Assembly: GCF_004366595.1 (NCBI RefSeq)
Contig: NZ_SORE01000008.1
Span: forward strand, 62,001-126,000
Source of the DNA: Paraburkholderia rhizosphaerae
GTDB lineage: Bacteria > Pseudomonadota > Gammaproteobacteria > Burkholderiales > Burkholderiaceae
DNA: 64,000 bases
Reading direction: 5' to 3'
The position numbers and the translations under genes are program-made. The notes below the pieces were generated by a model that was given only the letters and a program-made list of their open reading frames with translations, was not told the DNA's origin and did no database searches. Positions 45,313-55,456 of this stretch are shown here, piece after piece (position 1 is the first letter of the stretch; each line of letters begins with the position of its first letter).

Positions 45313-46230
45313 ATGATCAACGAAGTCACGTTGAGCAAGAGTCCGCTTGCCATCCGGATCTATGTCTATGCGCTGCGTGTGCTGTTCTCGCTGTTGCAAC
45401 GGTTGTCTCCCAAACTGGCTTCGCGGCTGGCGCTCCAGGTCTTTCTCACCCCGCCGCGAACCCGCGCCAGCCGCTGGGAGCGTAAGTTCGAACAGCAAGG
45501 AACATACGATGTCGTGCGTGTCGGCGACAAGCAACTACGGTTACTTCACCACGGCACGGGAAGTCAGCGCGCATTATTGGTTCACGGCTGGGGAAGCCGC
45601 GGCACGCATCTCGGCAGCTATGGCGAGGCTTTGGTTGCGGCTGGCTACGGCGTGTACAGCCTGGATGGCCCGGCGCATGGGGAATCGACCGGTTCGTCGA
45701 CCGACATGATGGAGTTTGCGCAAGCCATCGCGGTTGCTGCGCAAAGTATCGGGGGGGTTGACCTGGTGGTCGGTCATTCGTTTGGTGCAGCTTGCACGCT
45801 GCTCGCGATCGATCGTTGCGCGTTGAAGGCGAAACGGTTGGTGCTGATCAGTTGCTTCGCCGACGCTGTCTTTATCACGGAAGCATTTGCCCGCTTCTTC
45901 GGCATCAGTCACGCAGTGATTCGCGAAATGCGAATGCGGCTTGAGCGGCGGTATCGAAACGAATGGGACTGGGCGTCTCTTGCCCCGAAGCGGCTGATTC
46001 GCAAATATGACAATCCGATCTTGCTGATTCACGATTTATACGACGACGAGGTGCCCTTTGAGCACGCGCAGGAGCTTCGGGCAAATCACGCCAATGCCCA
46101 ACTCTTTTCCACGCGAAATCAGGGGCACCGGAAAATCCTGCGTGACAGGACCGGAATCGACGCAGCTATTGCCTTCCTGAATGCGTCCGCAACGCTGCCC
46201 GCTTACCCTGAACCCATCCGCAAGATCTGA
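45313..46230 (+). CDS. alpha/beta hydrolase
   Basis: A 305-residue alpha/beta hydrolase. The oxyanion-hole segment is VHGWGSRGTH, the nucleophile is Ser156 in VVGHSFGAA, the acid is probably Asp244 or Asp245 in HDLYDDEVPF, and the base is His272 in RNQGHRKIL. The first 45 residues are amphipathic and hydrophobic (IRIYVYALRVLFSLLQRL) and may associate with the membrane. The start at 45313 has AGGAA upstream; the preceding 137-base gap contains no other gene. In this cluster it is likely a thioesterase, esterase or acyltransferase releasing or transferring the product. Overlaps the next start as TGATG. Confidence 0.88.
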   Translation: MINEVTLSKSPLAIRIYVYALRVLFSLLQRLSPKLASRLALQVFLTPPRTRASRWERKFEQQGTYDVVRVGDKQLRLLHHGTGSQRALLVHGWGSRGTHLGSYGEALVAAGYGVYSLDGPAHGESTGSSTDMMEFAQAIAVAAQSIGGVDLVVGHSFGAACTLLAIDRCALKAKRLVLISCFADAVFITEAFARFFGISHAVIREMRMRLERRYRNEWDWASLAPKRLIRKYDNPILLIHDLYDDEVPFEHAQELRANHANAQLFSTRNQGHRKILRDRTGIDAAIAFLNASATLPAYPEPIRKI

Positions 46231-47003
46231 TGTTAACGCTGTGCAAAGTTCTGCTTGGTCCGGTTCTGCTGATGCAGGCACGCCATCTAAGGCGCACGGC
46301 ATTGCGCCTTCCGGAAGCGGCCGGCCCGCGCAGCGGGGTAGAAGGAGAGGCACCGCAGTGTCCTCCGCTACGAATTCTAGTCGTTGGCGATTCGTCCGCA
46401 GCGGGCGTTGGGGTGGAAGCTCAGACCGACGCACTGGCACAGCCTGTCGCAAGGCTATTGGCGACACGCACAGGCCGCCAGGTGGAATGGCAACTGGTTG
46501 CAAAGTCGGGCGTCAATACAAACGAGGCGCTGGAATTACTGTCGCACGTCGAACTCGCGCCTGCCGACTTTCTGGTGACGGCATTAGGAACCAATGATGT
46601 GACCTCACAGCGTGCGCCTGCCCAGTTCATGGCAGACTACGCACGCTTGGTGGAGGATCTTCGCCGCCGCACCGGTGCGATTGGGCTGGTCGTTACGGGG
46701 TTACCGCCATTGCGTATTCTCCCTGCCGCGCCTCATCCGTTGCGCTGGTATCTAGGCCGCTATGCCGCCTGTCTGGATCGCCTGCTCGAAGCATGGGTGC
46801 GCCTCGACGCAACGGCGCGTTATGTATCGCTGGAATGGGCCGCGAAGCCCAAGGAAATGGCGCGAGACCTCTTTCACCCCGGGCACGGTCAATATCGGAT
46901 CTGGGCCGAGCTAGTCGCCGAGCAACTCGTCGCGTTGTTGGCGCATGATCGCCCATCACACAGTGTCGAACCGCACCTCACACCAACCCCACAATCCTCT
47001 TAA
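46230..47003 (+). CDS. SGNH/GDSL hydrolase
   Basis: A 257-residue SGNH hydrolase. Block I is VVGDSSAAGVG with nucleophile Ser55, block II SGVNT with Gly94, block III ALGTND with Asn122, and block V DLFHPG with Asp212 and His215. The first 20 residues (MLTLCKVLLGPVLLMQARHL) form a hydrophobic N-terminal anchor without a clear cleavage site. It is the last gene of the cluster and is translationally coupled to the alpha/beta hydrolase. It may be an esterase, lipase or thioesterase that completes processing of the acyl product at the inner membrane. Confidence 0.88.
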   Translation: MLTLCKVLLGPVLLMQARHLRRTALRLPEAAGPRSGVEGEAPQCPPLRILVVGDSSAAGVGVEAQTDALAQPVARLLATRTGRQVEWQLVAKSGVNTNEALELLSHVELAPADFLVTALGTNDVTSQRAPAQFMADYARLVEDLRRRTGAIGLVVTGLPPLRILPAAPHPLRWYLGRYAACLDRLLEAWVRLDATARYVSLEWAAKPKEMARDLFHPGHGQYRIWAELVAEQLVALLAHDRPSHSVEPHLTPTPQSS

Positions 47004-47211
47004 CCCCACCTTTACATCGGCGTACGAAACTCAGCGCGCCTTTGAGGCCGTTTTATCTACAGTACCGACAGATTTCCACCACTGAGTCTGTCGATATGCC
47101 GCTACCTGTCCCTGTCTCCGGCCACGCTGGCCTCCATCACGCGTGCGCCGCCCATGCGTCGCCACGCGCGCTTCCCGCGCACGTGCGCCGTCCGGCAATC
47201 GGAGCGCAGTC

Positions 47212-47292
47212 ATGATCGCGCTCGCCGGCCTGCTTGCCGCCGCAGTGTTCGTCTACCTGTTCTACGCGCTGATCAAGCCCGAACGGTTCTGA
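47212..47292 (+). CDS. kdpF: KdpF, small subunit of the Kdp potassium pump
   Basis: A 26-residue single-span membrane peptide: MIALAGLLAAAVFVYLFYAL, then IKPERF. The final YALIKPERF is the KdpF signature. It stabilises the KdpABC complex. GGAG lies seven bases before the ATG. Confidence 0.9.
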   Translation: MIALAGLLAAAVFVYLFYALIKPERF

Positions 47293-47333
47293 TTGGGCGC
47301 TATCGCGCCTATGTTCTTCACTCATCCCCCATC

Positions 47334-47417
47334 ATGAACGACCTGATATTCGTAGTCGTGTCGGTAGCCTTTTTCGCGCTTAGCGCAGGCTTCGTTGTCG
47401 GACTGAACCGGATCTGA
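47334..47417 (+). CDS. second small membrane peptide in the kdp leader
   Basis: A 27-residue single-span peptide, [20 protein letters not shown] then VVGLNRI, between kdpF and kdpA. It ends 13 bases before the kdpA ATG. Similar short ORFs accompany kdpF in some bacteria, but their function is not established to my knowledge. No strong ribosome site precedes it, so confidence rests on its hydrophobicity and location. Confidence 0.55.
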   Translation: MNDLIFVVVSVAFFALSAGFVVGLNRI

Positions 47418-47430
47418 AAAGGAGCCCATC

Positions 47431-49137
47431 ATGTTCGACGATTTTGTTCAATTTGCGCTGGTGCTAATCATCATGACCGGTTTGACAATCACGATGGGCA
47501 AGTGGCTCGCGCGCGTGTTCACCGATGAACGTCATCTGCGCATCGAGCGCTGGACCTATTCGCTGCTCGGTGCGAACCCCACCGAACGCATGCCGTGGAC
47601 CCGTTACGCGATGGCGCTCGTGCTCAGCAACGCGGCGATGATGATGCTCGGTTATCTGCTGCTGCGTGTGCAAGGACTGCTGCTGCCATTCGATTCGCTG
47701 CAGCGTGCCGCGCAAACGCCCGACCTCGCATTCAACACCGCGGCTTCGTTCATCACCAATACAAACTGGCAGTCGTATTCGGGCGAATCGAGCCTGTCCA
47801 ATTTCTCGCAGATGGCCGTCATCACGTTTCTGATGATGGTGAGCGCAGTGACCGGCGTGGCCGCGTGCGGCGGCTTTATCCGCGCGCTGTGCCGCAAAAG
47901 CGCACACGACATCGGTAACTACTGGGTCGATTTCACGCGCGTGATGTATCGCGTGCTGCTGCCGCTGTCGTTTGTGATGGCGCTCGTCTACGTGTGGCAG
48001 GGCATGCCGCAGACGCTCGCGAGCGAGACTGTCGCATCCACGCTCGAAGGGGTCAAGCAGCACATCGTGCTGGGTCCGGTCGCGAGCATGGAATCGATCA
48101 AGCACCTGGGCACCAACGGCGGCGGCTTCTTCGGTATGAACGCTGCGCACCCGTACGAGAACCCGACGCCGCTGACCAACACGTTGCACATCCTGAGCAT
48201 GCTGCTGATTCCCGCGGCGCTCACCTACGCCGCAGGCAGCATGCTGATGCGCCGCCGTCAGGGCTGGGCGTTCTTCACCGCGTTCCTGATCATGTTTATC
48301 GGCGCGCTTGCGATTGTCTACACCTGCGAGCAGCATGGCAACGTGAACTTCACACCGCTGCATGTCGATCAGCAGCCGTCCGCGCTGCAGGCAGGCGGCA
48401 ATATGGAAGGCAAGGAAACACGCTTCGGCATCGGCCAGACGAGCCTCTTCATCGGCGTGACAACCGCCGCGACCACCGGCTCGGTCGATGCGATGCACGA
48501 CTCGCTGACCCCGATGGGCGGCTTCGTGACCCTTGCGCAGATGATGCTGAACAATGTGTTCGGCGGCGATGGTGTCGGCTTTATCAACCTGATCACGTTC
48601 GCGATTCTGACCGTATTTATCGTCGGCATGATGATCGGGCGCACGCCGGAGTTTCTCGGCAAGAAGATCGAAGCACGCGAAATGAAGCTCGTGATGCTCG
48701 CGGTGCTCGCGCATCCGATCTGCATCCTTGGGCTGACCGCGCTGGCCGTCGTGTGGCCCGCGACGCCCGCCAGCCTCAACAACCTCGGCCCGCATGGCTT
48801 TAGCGAAGTGCTGTACGCGTACACGTCCGGCACCGCGAACAACGGTTCGGCGTTCGCCGGCCTGAATGCGAACACACCGTTCTTCAACACGACGATCGGC
48901 TTTGCAATGCTGTTCGGCCGCTTCTTCACGCTGCTGCCGATGCTGGCCGCTGCCGGCTCGCTCGCCGCGAAGAAGAGCGTCCCCGAAGGTCCGGGCACGC
49001 TGCCGACCGCCACGCCGCTCTTTACCGTGCTGCTGGTGTTCGTCGTGCTGCTGGTCGGCGGGCTGACCTTCTTCCCGGCGCTCGCGCTGGGCCCGATCGC
49101 CGAGCAACTGATGCTCGCGAGCGGTCAACTGTTCTAA
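47431..49137 (+). CDS. kdpA: potassium-transporting ATPase subunit A
   Basis: The potassium-translocating subunit of the high-affinity Kdp pump, related to SKT channels. The 568-residue protein has ten hydrophobic segments and the four selectivity-filter-like loops, including [34 protein letters not shown] and [21 protein letters not shown] precedes the ATG with good spacing. It is followed by kdpC rather than kdpB. Confidence 0.97.
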   Translation: MFDDFVQFALVLIIMTGLTITMGKWLARVFTDERHLRIERWTYSLLGANPTERMPWTRYAMALVLSNAAMMMLGYLLLRVQGLLLPFDSLQRAAQTPDLAFNTAASFITNTNWQSYSGESSLSNFSQMAVITFLMMVSAVTGVAACGGFIRALCRKSAHDIGNYWVDFTRVMYRVLLPLSFVMALVYVWQGMPQTLASETVASTLEGVKQHIVLGPVASMESIKHLGTNGGGFFGMNAAHPYENPTPLTNTLHILSMLLIPAALTYAAGSMLMRRRQGWAFFTAFLIMFIGALAIVYTCEQHGNVNFTPLHVDQQPSALQAGGNMEGKETRFGIGQTSLFIGVTTAATTGSVDAMHDSLTPMGGFVTLAQMMLNNVFGGDGVGFINLITFAILTVFIVGMMIGRTPEFLGKKIEAREMKLVMLAVLAHPICILGLTALAVVWPATPASLNNLGPHGFSEVLYAYTSGTANNGSAFAGLNANTPFFNTTIGFAMLFGRFFTLLPMLAAAGSLAAKKSVPEGPGTLPTATPLFTVLLVFVVLLVGGLTFFPALALGPIAEQLMLASGQLF

Positions 49138-49149
49138 GGATCGACAGTC

Positions 49150-49848
49150 ATGAGCACAATCAGTGAATCTCACACGCAAAGCGTGCCGCTGCTGCACGGC
49201 GTCGCGCGCCCGGCGTTCGCGTCCGCGGTGTTCTTTATGCTGGTCACCGGACTCGCGTACCCGCTTGCGACGACCGGCGTCGCGCAACTCGTGATGCGTT
49301 CACAGGCAAACGGCAGCATCGTCGAGCGCGGCGGCGTGCCGATCGGCTCGCTGCTGATCGGACAGAACTTCACGCAGCCGCAGTATTTTCATCCGCGTCC
49401 GAGCGCGACGACCGGTCCCGATCCGGTCCATCCTGATCAGACCATCTCACAGCCGTACAACGCGGCGTTGAGCGGCGCGAGCAATCTCGGGCCGACCAGC
49501 AAGTCGCTGATAGGCCAGGTCAGCGCGCGCGCAATCGCGTATCGCAAGGAAAACGGCCTCGCGCCGGACGCGCCGGTGCCGGTCGACGCGGTCACGGCGT
49601 CCGCCTCCGGCCTCGACCCGGATATCTCTGTGGCCAACGCGATGCTGCAGGCCGTGCGAGTCGCGCACGCTCGCGGCCTATCGATCGATGCGATGCGCAC
49701 GCTGATCGAGCAGAACACGACACGCCGTCAGTTCGGCGTGCTCGGCGATCCGCGCATCGGTGTGCTGAAACTGAACCTCGCGCTCGACACGGCGGCCGCC
49801 GCGGCCACTACGCGGCGACAGCCTGCGTCGGCACGCGGTACTCCCTGA
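49150..49848 (+). CDS. kdpC: potassium-transporting ATPase subunit C
   Basis: Single-span accessory subunit of the Kdp pump with a large periplasmic domain. The 232-residue protein has the hydrophobic segment [19 protein letters not shown], then [30 protein letters not shown] and [15 protein letters not shown], all family signatures. It lies 12 bases after kdpA and before kdpB. The C-terminal 30 residues extend beyond the usual length and are Ala/Arg/Thr-rich. Confidence 0.96.
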   Translation: MSTISESHTQSVPLLHGVARPAFASAVFFMLVTGLAYPLATTGVAQLVMRSQANGSIVERGGVPIGSLLIGQNFTQPQYFHPRPSATTGPDPVHPDQTISQPYNAALSGASNLGPTSKSLIGQVSARAIAYRKENGLAPDAPVPVDAVTASASGLDPDISVANAMLQAVRVAHARGLSIDAMRTLIEQNTTRRQFGVLGDPRIGVLKLNLALDTAAAAATTRRQPASARGTP

Positions 49849-49873
49849 TAGCAATGACTTTGCGAGAAGCACC

Positions 49874-51970
49874 ATGAATGTACAAAACGAGTCGTTGGCG
49901 CCCGCGCATACGGCGGCGTCCGCCGCGCCGACCCCTGATACGCCGCAAGTGGTCTGGCAAACCATGATCGCGGATTCGTTCCGCAAGCTGTCACCGCGCG
50001 CGCAATGGCAGAACCCGGTGATGTTCGTCGTCTATATCGGCAGCATTGTGACGACCTTGTTGTGGCTGCAAGCGATCTTCGCGCATGGTGAGGCACCGGC
50101 GGGTTTTATCTTCGTGATCGCGTTGTGGCTGTGGTTTACCGTGCTGTTCGCGAACGGCGCCGAGGCGCTCGCCGAAGGCCGCGGCAAGGCGCAGGCGGCC
50201 GCGCTGCGCGGCGCGCGCAAACGCGTGCTCGCGAAGGTGCTCGATATGCCGCACTATGGCGCGCCGGTCTACCCGCTGCCAAGCGATGAACTGATCGCCG
50301 GCAAGTACGTGCTCGTCGAAGCCGGCGACATGATTCCCGCCGACGGCGAAGTAATCGAGGGGGTCGCGTCGGTCGACGAATCGTCGATTACCGGCGAATC
50401 GGCGCCGGTGATCCGCGAATCGGGCGGCGATTTCTCGTCGGTGACCGGCGGCACGCGCGTGCTGTCGGACTGGCTGATCATGCGGGTCACCGCGAATCCG
50501 GGCGAAGCGTTTCTCGACCGGATGATCGCGATGATCGAAGGCGCGAAGCGAGGCAAGACCCCGAACGAGATCGCACTGACCATCCTGCTGGTAGCGTTGA
50601 CCGTGGTGTTCCTGCTCGTTTGCGTGACGCTGCTGCCGTACTCGGGCTTTGCCGTGGCTCTGACGAAGAGCGGTCACGAGGTGAGCCTGACCGTGTTGAT
50701 CGCGCTACTCGTCTGCCTGATTCCGACCACGATCGGCGCGCTGTTGTCCGCGATCGGTGTGGCCGGTATGAGCCGCATGTTGCGCGCGAATGTGATTGCG
50801 ATGTCCGGACGCGCGATCGAAGCGGCCGGCGATGTCGACGTGTTGCTGCTCGACAAGACCGGCACGATTACGCTCGGCAATCGCCAGGCAAGCCGCTTCG
50901 TGCCGGCCGACGGCGTCGACGAACAGATGCTCGCCGATATCGCGCAGCTCGCGTCGCTGGCCGACGAAACGCCGGAAGGGCGCTCGATCGTCGTGCTTGC
51001 AAAGCAGCGTTTCAACCTGCGTGGCCGCGATCTGCACGATAGCAAGCCGGTGCCGTTCAGCGCGCATACGCGCATGAGCGGCGTCGATATCGGCGCACGG
51101 CAGATCCGCAAGGGCTCCGCTCAGGCGATACGCGCGCATGTGCGTGAGCTCGGCGGCGTGTTTCCGGCCGGCACCGAGCGAGCGGTTGAAGACATCGCGC
51201 GGCACGGCGGCACGCCGCTCGTGGTCGCCGATGGCGAACGCGTGATCGGGGTGATCGAACTGAAGGATATCGTGAAGGGCGGCATCAACGAGCGCTTCGC
51301 CGAATTGCGCCGCATGGGCATCAAGACGGTGATGGTGACCGGCGACAACCGGCTGACCGCCGCGGCCATCGCGGCCGAAGCAGGCGTCGACGACTATCTC
51401 GCGGAAGCCACGCCGGAAGACAAGCTCACGCTGATCCGCCGCTACCAGGCGGAAGGGCACCTTGTCGCGATGACCGGCGACGGCACCAACGATGCACCGG
51501 CACTCGCGCAGGCTGACGTCGCGGTCGCGATGAACAGCGGCACGCAGGCGGCGAAGGAAGCCGGCAACATGGTCGACCTCGACAGCAATCCGACCAAACT
51601 GCTGCGCGTGGTCGAAGTAGGCAAGCAGATGATCATGACGCGCGGCGCACTGACTACATTTAGTGTCGCGAACGATCTGGCCAAGTACTTCGCGATCATT
51701 CCCGCCGCCTTCGTCAGCACGTGGCCCGCGTTAGCCGCGTTGAACGTGATGCATCTGCATAGCCCGCAAACGGCTATCCTGTCCGCGGTGATTTTCAATG
51801 CGCTCATTATCATCGCGCTGATTCCGCTTGCATTAAAAGGAGTACGTTATCGCGCTGAACCCGCGCAACGCCTTTTGTCGCGCAACTTGTTAATCTACGG
51901 GGTGGGAGGTGTGATCGCGCCATTCATCGGTATCAAGCTGATCGATCTGGTGATCACACTACTTTTGTAG
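49874..51970 (+). CDS. kdpB: potassium-transporting ATPase subunit B (P-type ATPase)
   Basis: Catalytic P-type ATPase subunit that is phosphorylated during the transport cycle. The 698-residue protein has the phosphorylation motif DKTGT with Asp327, the TGES actuator loop at 173-176, and [16 protein letters not shown] in the P domain. It begins 25 bases after kdpC, giving the order A-C-B instead of the common A-B-C. It is followed by the kdpDE regulators. Confidence 0.97.
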   Translation: MNVQNESLAPAHTAASAAPTPDTPQVVWQTMIADSFRKLSPRAQWQNPVMFVVYIGSIVTTLLWLQAIFAHGEAPAGFIFVIALWLWFTVLFANGAEALAEGRGKAQAAALRGARKRVLAKVLDMPHYGAPVYPLPSDELIAGKYVLVEAGDMIPADGEVIEGVASVDESSITGESAPVIRESGGDFSSVTGGTRVLSDWLIMRVTANPGEAFLDRMIAMIEGAKRGKTPNEIALTILLVALTVVFLLVCVTLLPYSGFAVALTKSGHEVSLTVLIALLVCLIPTTIGALLSAIGVAGMSRMLRANVIAMSGRAIEAAGDVDVLLLDKTGTITLGNRQASRFVPADGVDEQMLADIAQLASLADETPEGRSIVVLAKQRFNLRGRDLHDSKPVPFSAHTRMSGVDIGARQIRKGSAQAIRAHVRELGGVFPAGTERAVEDIARHGGTPLVVADGERVIGVIELKDIVKGGINERFAELRRMGIKTVMVTGDNRLTAAAIAAEAGVDDYLAEATPEDKLTLIRRYQAEGHLVAMTGDGTNDAPALAQADVAVAMNSGTQAAKEAGNMVDLDSNPTKLLRVVEVGKQMIMTRGALTTFSVANDLAKYFAIIPAAFVSTWPALAALNVMHLHSPQTAILSAVIFNALIIIALIPLALKGVRYRAEPAQRLLSRNLLIYGVGGVIAPFIGIKLIDLVITLLL

Positions 51971-52033
51971 AGCTTTCGATGCGTCTTTTTTACGATTCCC
52001 ACGAAAGTCTTTACAGCATTTTTATGGACCGTT

Positions 52034-54721
52034 GTGAAGGTAATGGAAACTGCTTCCGGACCCCGCGTTCAGGGAACGGAAAATCAATATCAATCGGCCG
52101 ATGTTGAGCGGGGCAGGCTAAAAATTTTCTTCGGTGCCTGTCCCGGCGTCGGCAAGACCTGGGCGATGCTGCAGGCGATGCGCCGGCAGCGCGACAGCGG
52201 TGTGGACGTTGCGATCGGCGAGATCGATACGCACGGCAGCGAAACGCTGCGCCGGCTTGTCGAAGGATTGCCCGCGCTGCCGCCCAAGCATGTGCATCAT
52301 CACGAACGGATGTTGCGCGTATTCGATGTCGACGGCGCGCTCGCCGCGCGCCCGTGCCTGGTTGCGATCGACGAACTGGCGCGCGCGAACGTGCCGGGAG
52401 GACGCCACGCGAAACGTTGGCAGGATGTCGACGAGCTGCTGGCAGCGGGTATCGATGTCTATGCGACGCTAGACGTTGCACAACTCGAAAGTCTTGGCGA
52501 TACGGTCAGCAATATGACCGGTGTACGGGTGCGCGAAAGCGTGCCCGACCGGTTCTTTTTCGATGCGGCCGATGTCGTGCTCATCGATGTTCCTGCTGAC
52601 GATCTGCTCGCGCGTCTGCTATCGGGCAGCGCACGTCTGACGGCCGCGGCCGAAAGCGCACGCAGCTACCTCGTGCGCGCGAATCTGCTCGCGCTGCGCG
52701 AACTGGCGTTGCGCTGCGTGGCCGATCGCGCGAATGCGGACGTGCACGGCCAACGCCTGAAAGGGCGCCTGCGTACCGCGAGTGCGACACGCGAGCGGAT
52801 TCTCGTCGGCGTGCGCGCCGAACCGTCGCACGAGCGGCTGATTCACGAAGGCGCGCGTCTTGCGCAGCATCTGCGCGCCGAATGGATCGTCGTGCACGTT
52901 GATCAGCCCGCCGACGTGCGCGATCCGCACGCGCGGGAAACGCTACTCTCGCTCGCGAATCTCGCCGATAGCCTCGGCGCCGAGTTCGCGAATCTGCCTG
53001 GCGAGGATGTCGCGAGCACGCTGGCCGGCTATGCGCATGAGCGTGGCGCGACGCGGCTCGTGCTAGGCAGCGATCCGCCGCGCGCGCGTTGGCGCGCGAT
53101 TAGCGCAGCGCTTTGCGGCGCGCGTATTGCCGAACGTGTCGTGCGCGCGAACCCGCGGCTCGGGCTCGTCGTGGTCGGCACGTCGGTCGCGCAAGCGGCC
53201 CCTGCGAAGCTGCTCGCGCAGCGCCGCGCCGACACGCCGTTGAACGGGCTGATTCTCGCGGTCATCGCGTGTGCATTGACGACGCTGATCGCGAGCGCGC
53301 TGCTGCACTTCTTTGCGACGCCGAACGTGGTGATGCTGTTCATGCTGAACGTGGTGCTGCTATCGCTGCGGCTCGGGCGTCTCGCGGGAGCATGGGCGGC
53401 GTTACTGTCGGTCGGCAGCTTCGATTTCTTCTTCGTTGAGCCACGCTTTTCGTTCGCGGTGTCGGATACGCAATATCTGTTCACGTTCGTGCTGATGCTG
53501 ACGGTTGCACTGGTCACGAGCCAGCTTGCGTCGCGGCTGCGCTACAAGGCCAAGGTCGCGACAGCCGGCGAGCGCCGCGCGACGGCGGTCGCGCGTGTCG
53601 CGCGTGATCTGTCGAGTGCGATCCGCCCTGCGCAGATCGCCGCGGTGTGCCGGCAAACCATCGCGCCGTTGTTCGATGCACAAGTCGCGCTCGTACTGCC
53701 CGATCCGAAAGATTCGACGCTGCGTGATGCGGCCGATGAATTCGTCGATACGTCAGTCGCGCAATGGACGTACGACCATGCGGAAGCTGCCGGCGCCGGC
53801 ACGCAGACGCTGAGCGGCACGCGCGCACTGTACTTGCCGTTGAAAGGCCCGATCTGCACGCGCGGCGTGCTTGCGATCTGCGCGGAGCAGGGCGAGCTAT
53901 CGAACGACGCGGACGACCGGCGTCTGCTCGACGCATGCTGTGTGCTGATTGCGCTGGCGCTCGAACGTACGCATTTCATCGAGATTGCGCAGGACACGCA
54001 GGTCCGCATGGAAGGCGAACGACTGCGCAATGCGCTGCTTTCCGCGGTATCGCATGATCTGAAGACGCCGCTCACCGCGATTCGCGGCCTCGCGGAGACG
54101 CTCGAGCAGGTCGGCGATCTGCCCGACACCGAGCGCACAGCGGTGTCGCGCTCGATTCGTCTGCAAACGGAAGAGCTGCACCGGCTCGTGACCAATCTGC
54201 TCGATCTCGCGCGCATGCAAAGCGAAGGCGTGCGGCTGAACAAGGAATGGCATGCGCTCGGTGAGATTGCCGGCAGCGCGCTGGCGCGGCTTGGCACCAC
54301 GCTTGCCGCGCATCGCGTGCGCACCGAGTTGCCGGCTGATCTGCCGCTGATCGAAATCGACGCGATCGCGTTCGAGCGCGTGTTCGTCAATCTGATCGAC
54401 AACGCTGTCAAATATACGCCGGCGGGTTCGACGATCCAGATCCGCGCGCGTGCGGTTGGCGACACGATGCATCTGTTTATCGAAGATGACGGTCCGGGCC
54501 TGCCGAACGTGGACCCTGAACGCTTCTTCGAAGCGTTTACGCGCGGCGTGCGCGAGTCGACGATCTCCGGGGTCGGCCTCGGCCTCGCGCTATGCCGCAC
54601 GATTGTCGATGCACATGAAGGCGCGATCGACGTCGAGCGGCGTCTGCCGCAAGGCACGCGTTTCGAAATCCGTCTGCCGCTCGGCGCGCCGCCTGTTATC
54701 GAAGAGGAGAGGGGCACATGA
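52034..54721 (+). CDS. kdpD: KdpD sensor histidine kinase
   Basis: Membrane sensor kinase that controls kdp expression in response to potassium and ionic strength. The 895-residue protein has the KdpD N-terminal ATP-binding domain (GACPGVGKT, about 34-42), a universal-stress-type domain (about 250-370) and four closely spaced transmembrane helices (about 405-500). A GAF-like domain and the HisKA/HATPase core follow (AVSHDLKTPL with His674; DNAVKYTP; GVGLGLALC). The start may be GTG at 52034 or ATG at 52043. It overlaps kdpE by four bases (ATGA). Confidence 0.96.
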   Translation: MKVMETASGPRVQGTENQYQSADVERGRLKIFFGACPGVGKTWAMLQAMRRQRDSGVDVAIGEIDTHGSETLRRLVEGLPALPPKHVHHHERMLRVFDVDGALAARPCLVAIDELARANVPGGRHAKRWQDVDELLAAGIDVYATLDVAQLESLGDTVSNMTGVRVRESVPDRFFFDAADVVLIDVPADDLLARLLSGSARLTAAAESARSYLVRANLLALRELALRCVADRANADVHGQRLKGRLRTASATRERILVGVRAEPSHERLIHEGARLAQHLRAEWIVVHVDQPADVRDPHARETLLSLANLADSLGAEFANLPGEDVASTLAGYAHERGATRLVLGSDPPRARWRAISAALCGARIAERVVRANPRLGLVVVGTSVAQAAPAKLLAQRRADTPLNGLILAVIACALTTLIASALLHFFATPNVVMLFMLNVVLLSLRLGRLAGAWAALLSVGSFDFFFVEPRFSFAVSDTQYLFTFVLMLTVALVTSQLASRLRYKAKVATAGERRATAVARVARDLSSAIRPAQIAAVCRQTIAPLFDAQVALVLPDPKDSTLRDAADEFVDTSVAQWTYDHAEAAGAGTQTLSGTRALYLPLKGPICTRGVLAICAEQGELSNDADDRRLLDACCVLIALALERTHFIEIAQDTQVRMEGERLRNALLSAVSHDLKTPLTAIRGLAETLEQVGDLPDTERTAVSRSIRLQTEELHRLVTNLLDLARMQSEGVRLNKEWHALGEIAGSALARLGTTLAAHRVRTELPADLPLIEIDAIAFERVFVNLIDNAVKYTPAGSTIQIRARAVGDTMHLFIEDDGPGLPNVDPERFFEAFTRGVRESTISGVGLGLALCRTIVDAHEGAIDVERRLPQGTRFEIRLPLGAPPVIEEERGT

Positions 54722-55419
54722 AAAAGCCACGCATTCTGCTTGTCGAAGACGAATCCGATATCCGGCGTTTTATCCGGATGGCGCTCGAGCGCGACGGGAT
54801 GACCGTATTTGAAGCCAGCACGGCCGCGCAGGCGCGCATCGAAAGCGCGAGCCGGCAGCCGGAATTGATGATCGTCGATCTGGGCCTGCCGGATGAGGAC
54901 GGCAAGGTGTTGATACGCGATTTGCGTAGCTGGTCGCGTGCGCCGGTGGTGGTGTTATCGGCGCGAGACCGCGAGACGGAGAAAGTCGAAGCCCTGAATA
55001 TCGGCGCGGACGATTATCTGACCAAGCCGTTTGGTGTGCCCGAACTGATTGCACGGGTGCGCGCTCAGTTGCGGCGCGCGAGCCTGGTTTCGAGCGACGG
55101 TCCGACCGCGTCGACGGTGCACTTCGGCGATGTGTGCGTCGATCTTGCGACTTATGAAGTCACGCGCAATGGCGCGCCGGTCCATCTGACGCCGACCGAA
55201 TTCCGCTTGCTCGCTGCGTTGATTCGCGGCTATGGGAAGGTGATCACGTATCGGCAGTTGCTGCTCGACGTCTGGGGGCCGGGGTACGCGGACCGGCCGC
55301 AGTATCTGCGCGTGTATATGGTGACCTTACGGCAGAAGCTCGAGGACGATCCGACACAGCCGCGGCATCTGATGACCGAGTTGCAGGTGGGTTACAGGCT
55401 CGCGGGGCTTGCGACATAG
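54718..55419 (+). CDS. kdpE: KdpE response regulator
   Basis: OmpR-family regulator of the kdp operon. The 233-residue protein has a receiver domain with phospho-acceptor Asp54 (MIVDLGLPDEDG) and the acidic pair Glu10/Asp11. The conserved lysine is in YLTKPFG. The C-terminal winged helix (about 130-230) contains LTPTEFRLLAALIRGYGKV and YLRVYMVTLRQKLE. It is coupled to kdpD. Confidence 0.96.
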   Translation: MKKPRILLVEDESDIRRFIRMALERDGMTVFEASTAAQARIESASRQPELMIVDLGLPDEDGKVLIRDLRSWSRAPVVVLSARDRETEKVEALNIGADDYLTKPFGVPELIARVRAQLRRASLVSSDGPTASTVHFGDVCVDLATYEVTRNGAPVHLTPTEFRLLAALIRGYGKVITYRQLLLDVWGPGYADRPQYLRVYMVTLRQKLEDDPTQPRHLMTELQVGYRLAGLAT

Positions 55420-55456
55420 CCTGGTGGCCAGGTTCGCCGGAACCATTTGAATACAC

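Noticed and set aside
47464..49287. A 607-codon minus-strand open frame across kdpA
   Set aside because: His/Glu/Arg-rich shadow of kdpA without any recognisable domain.
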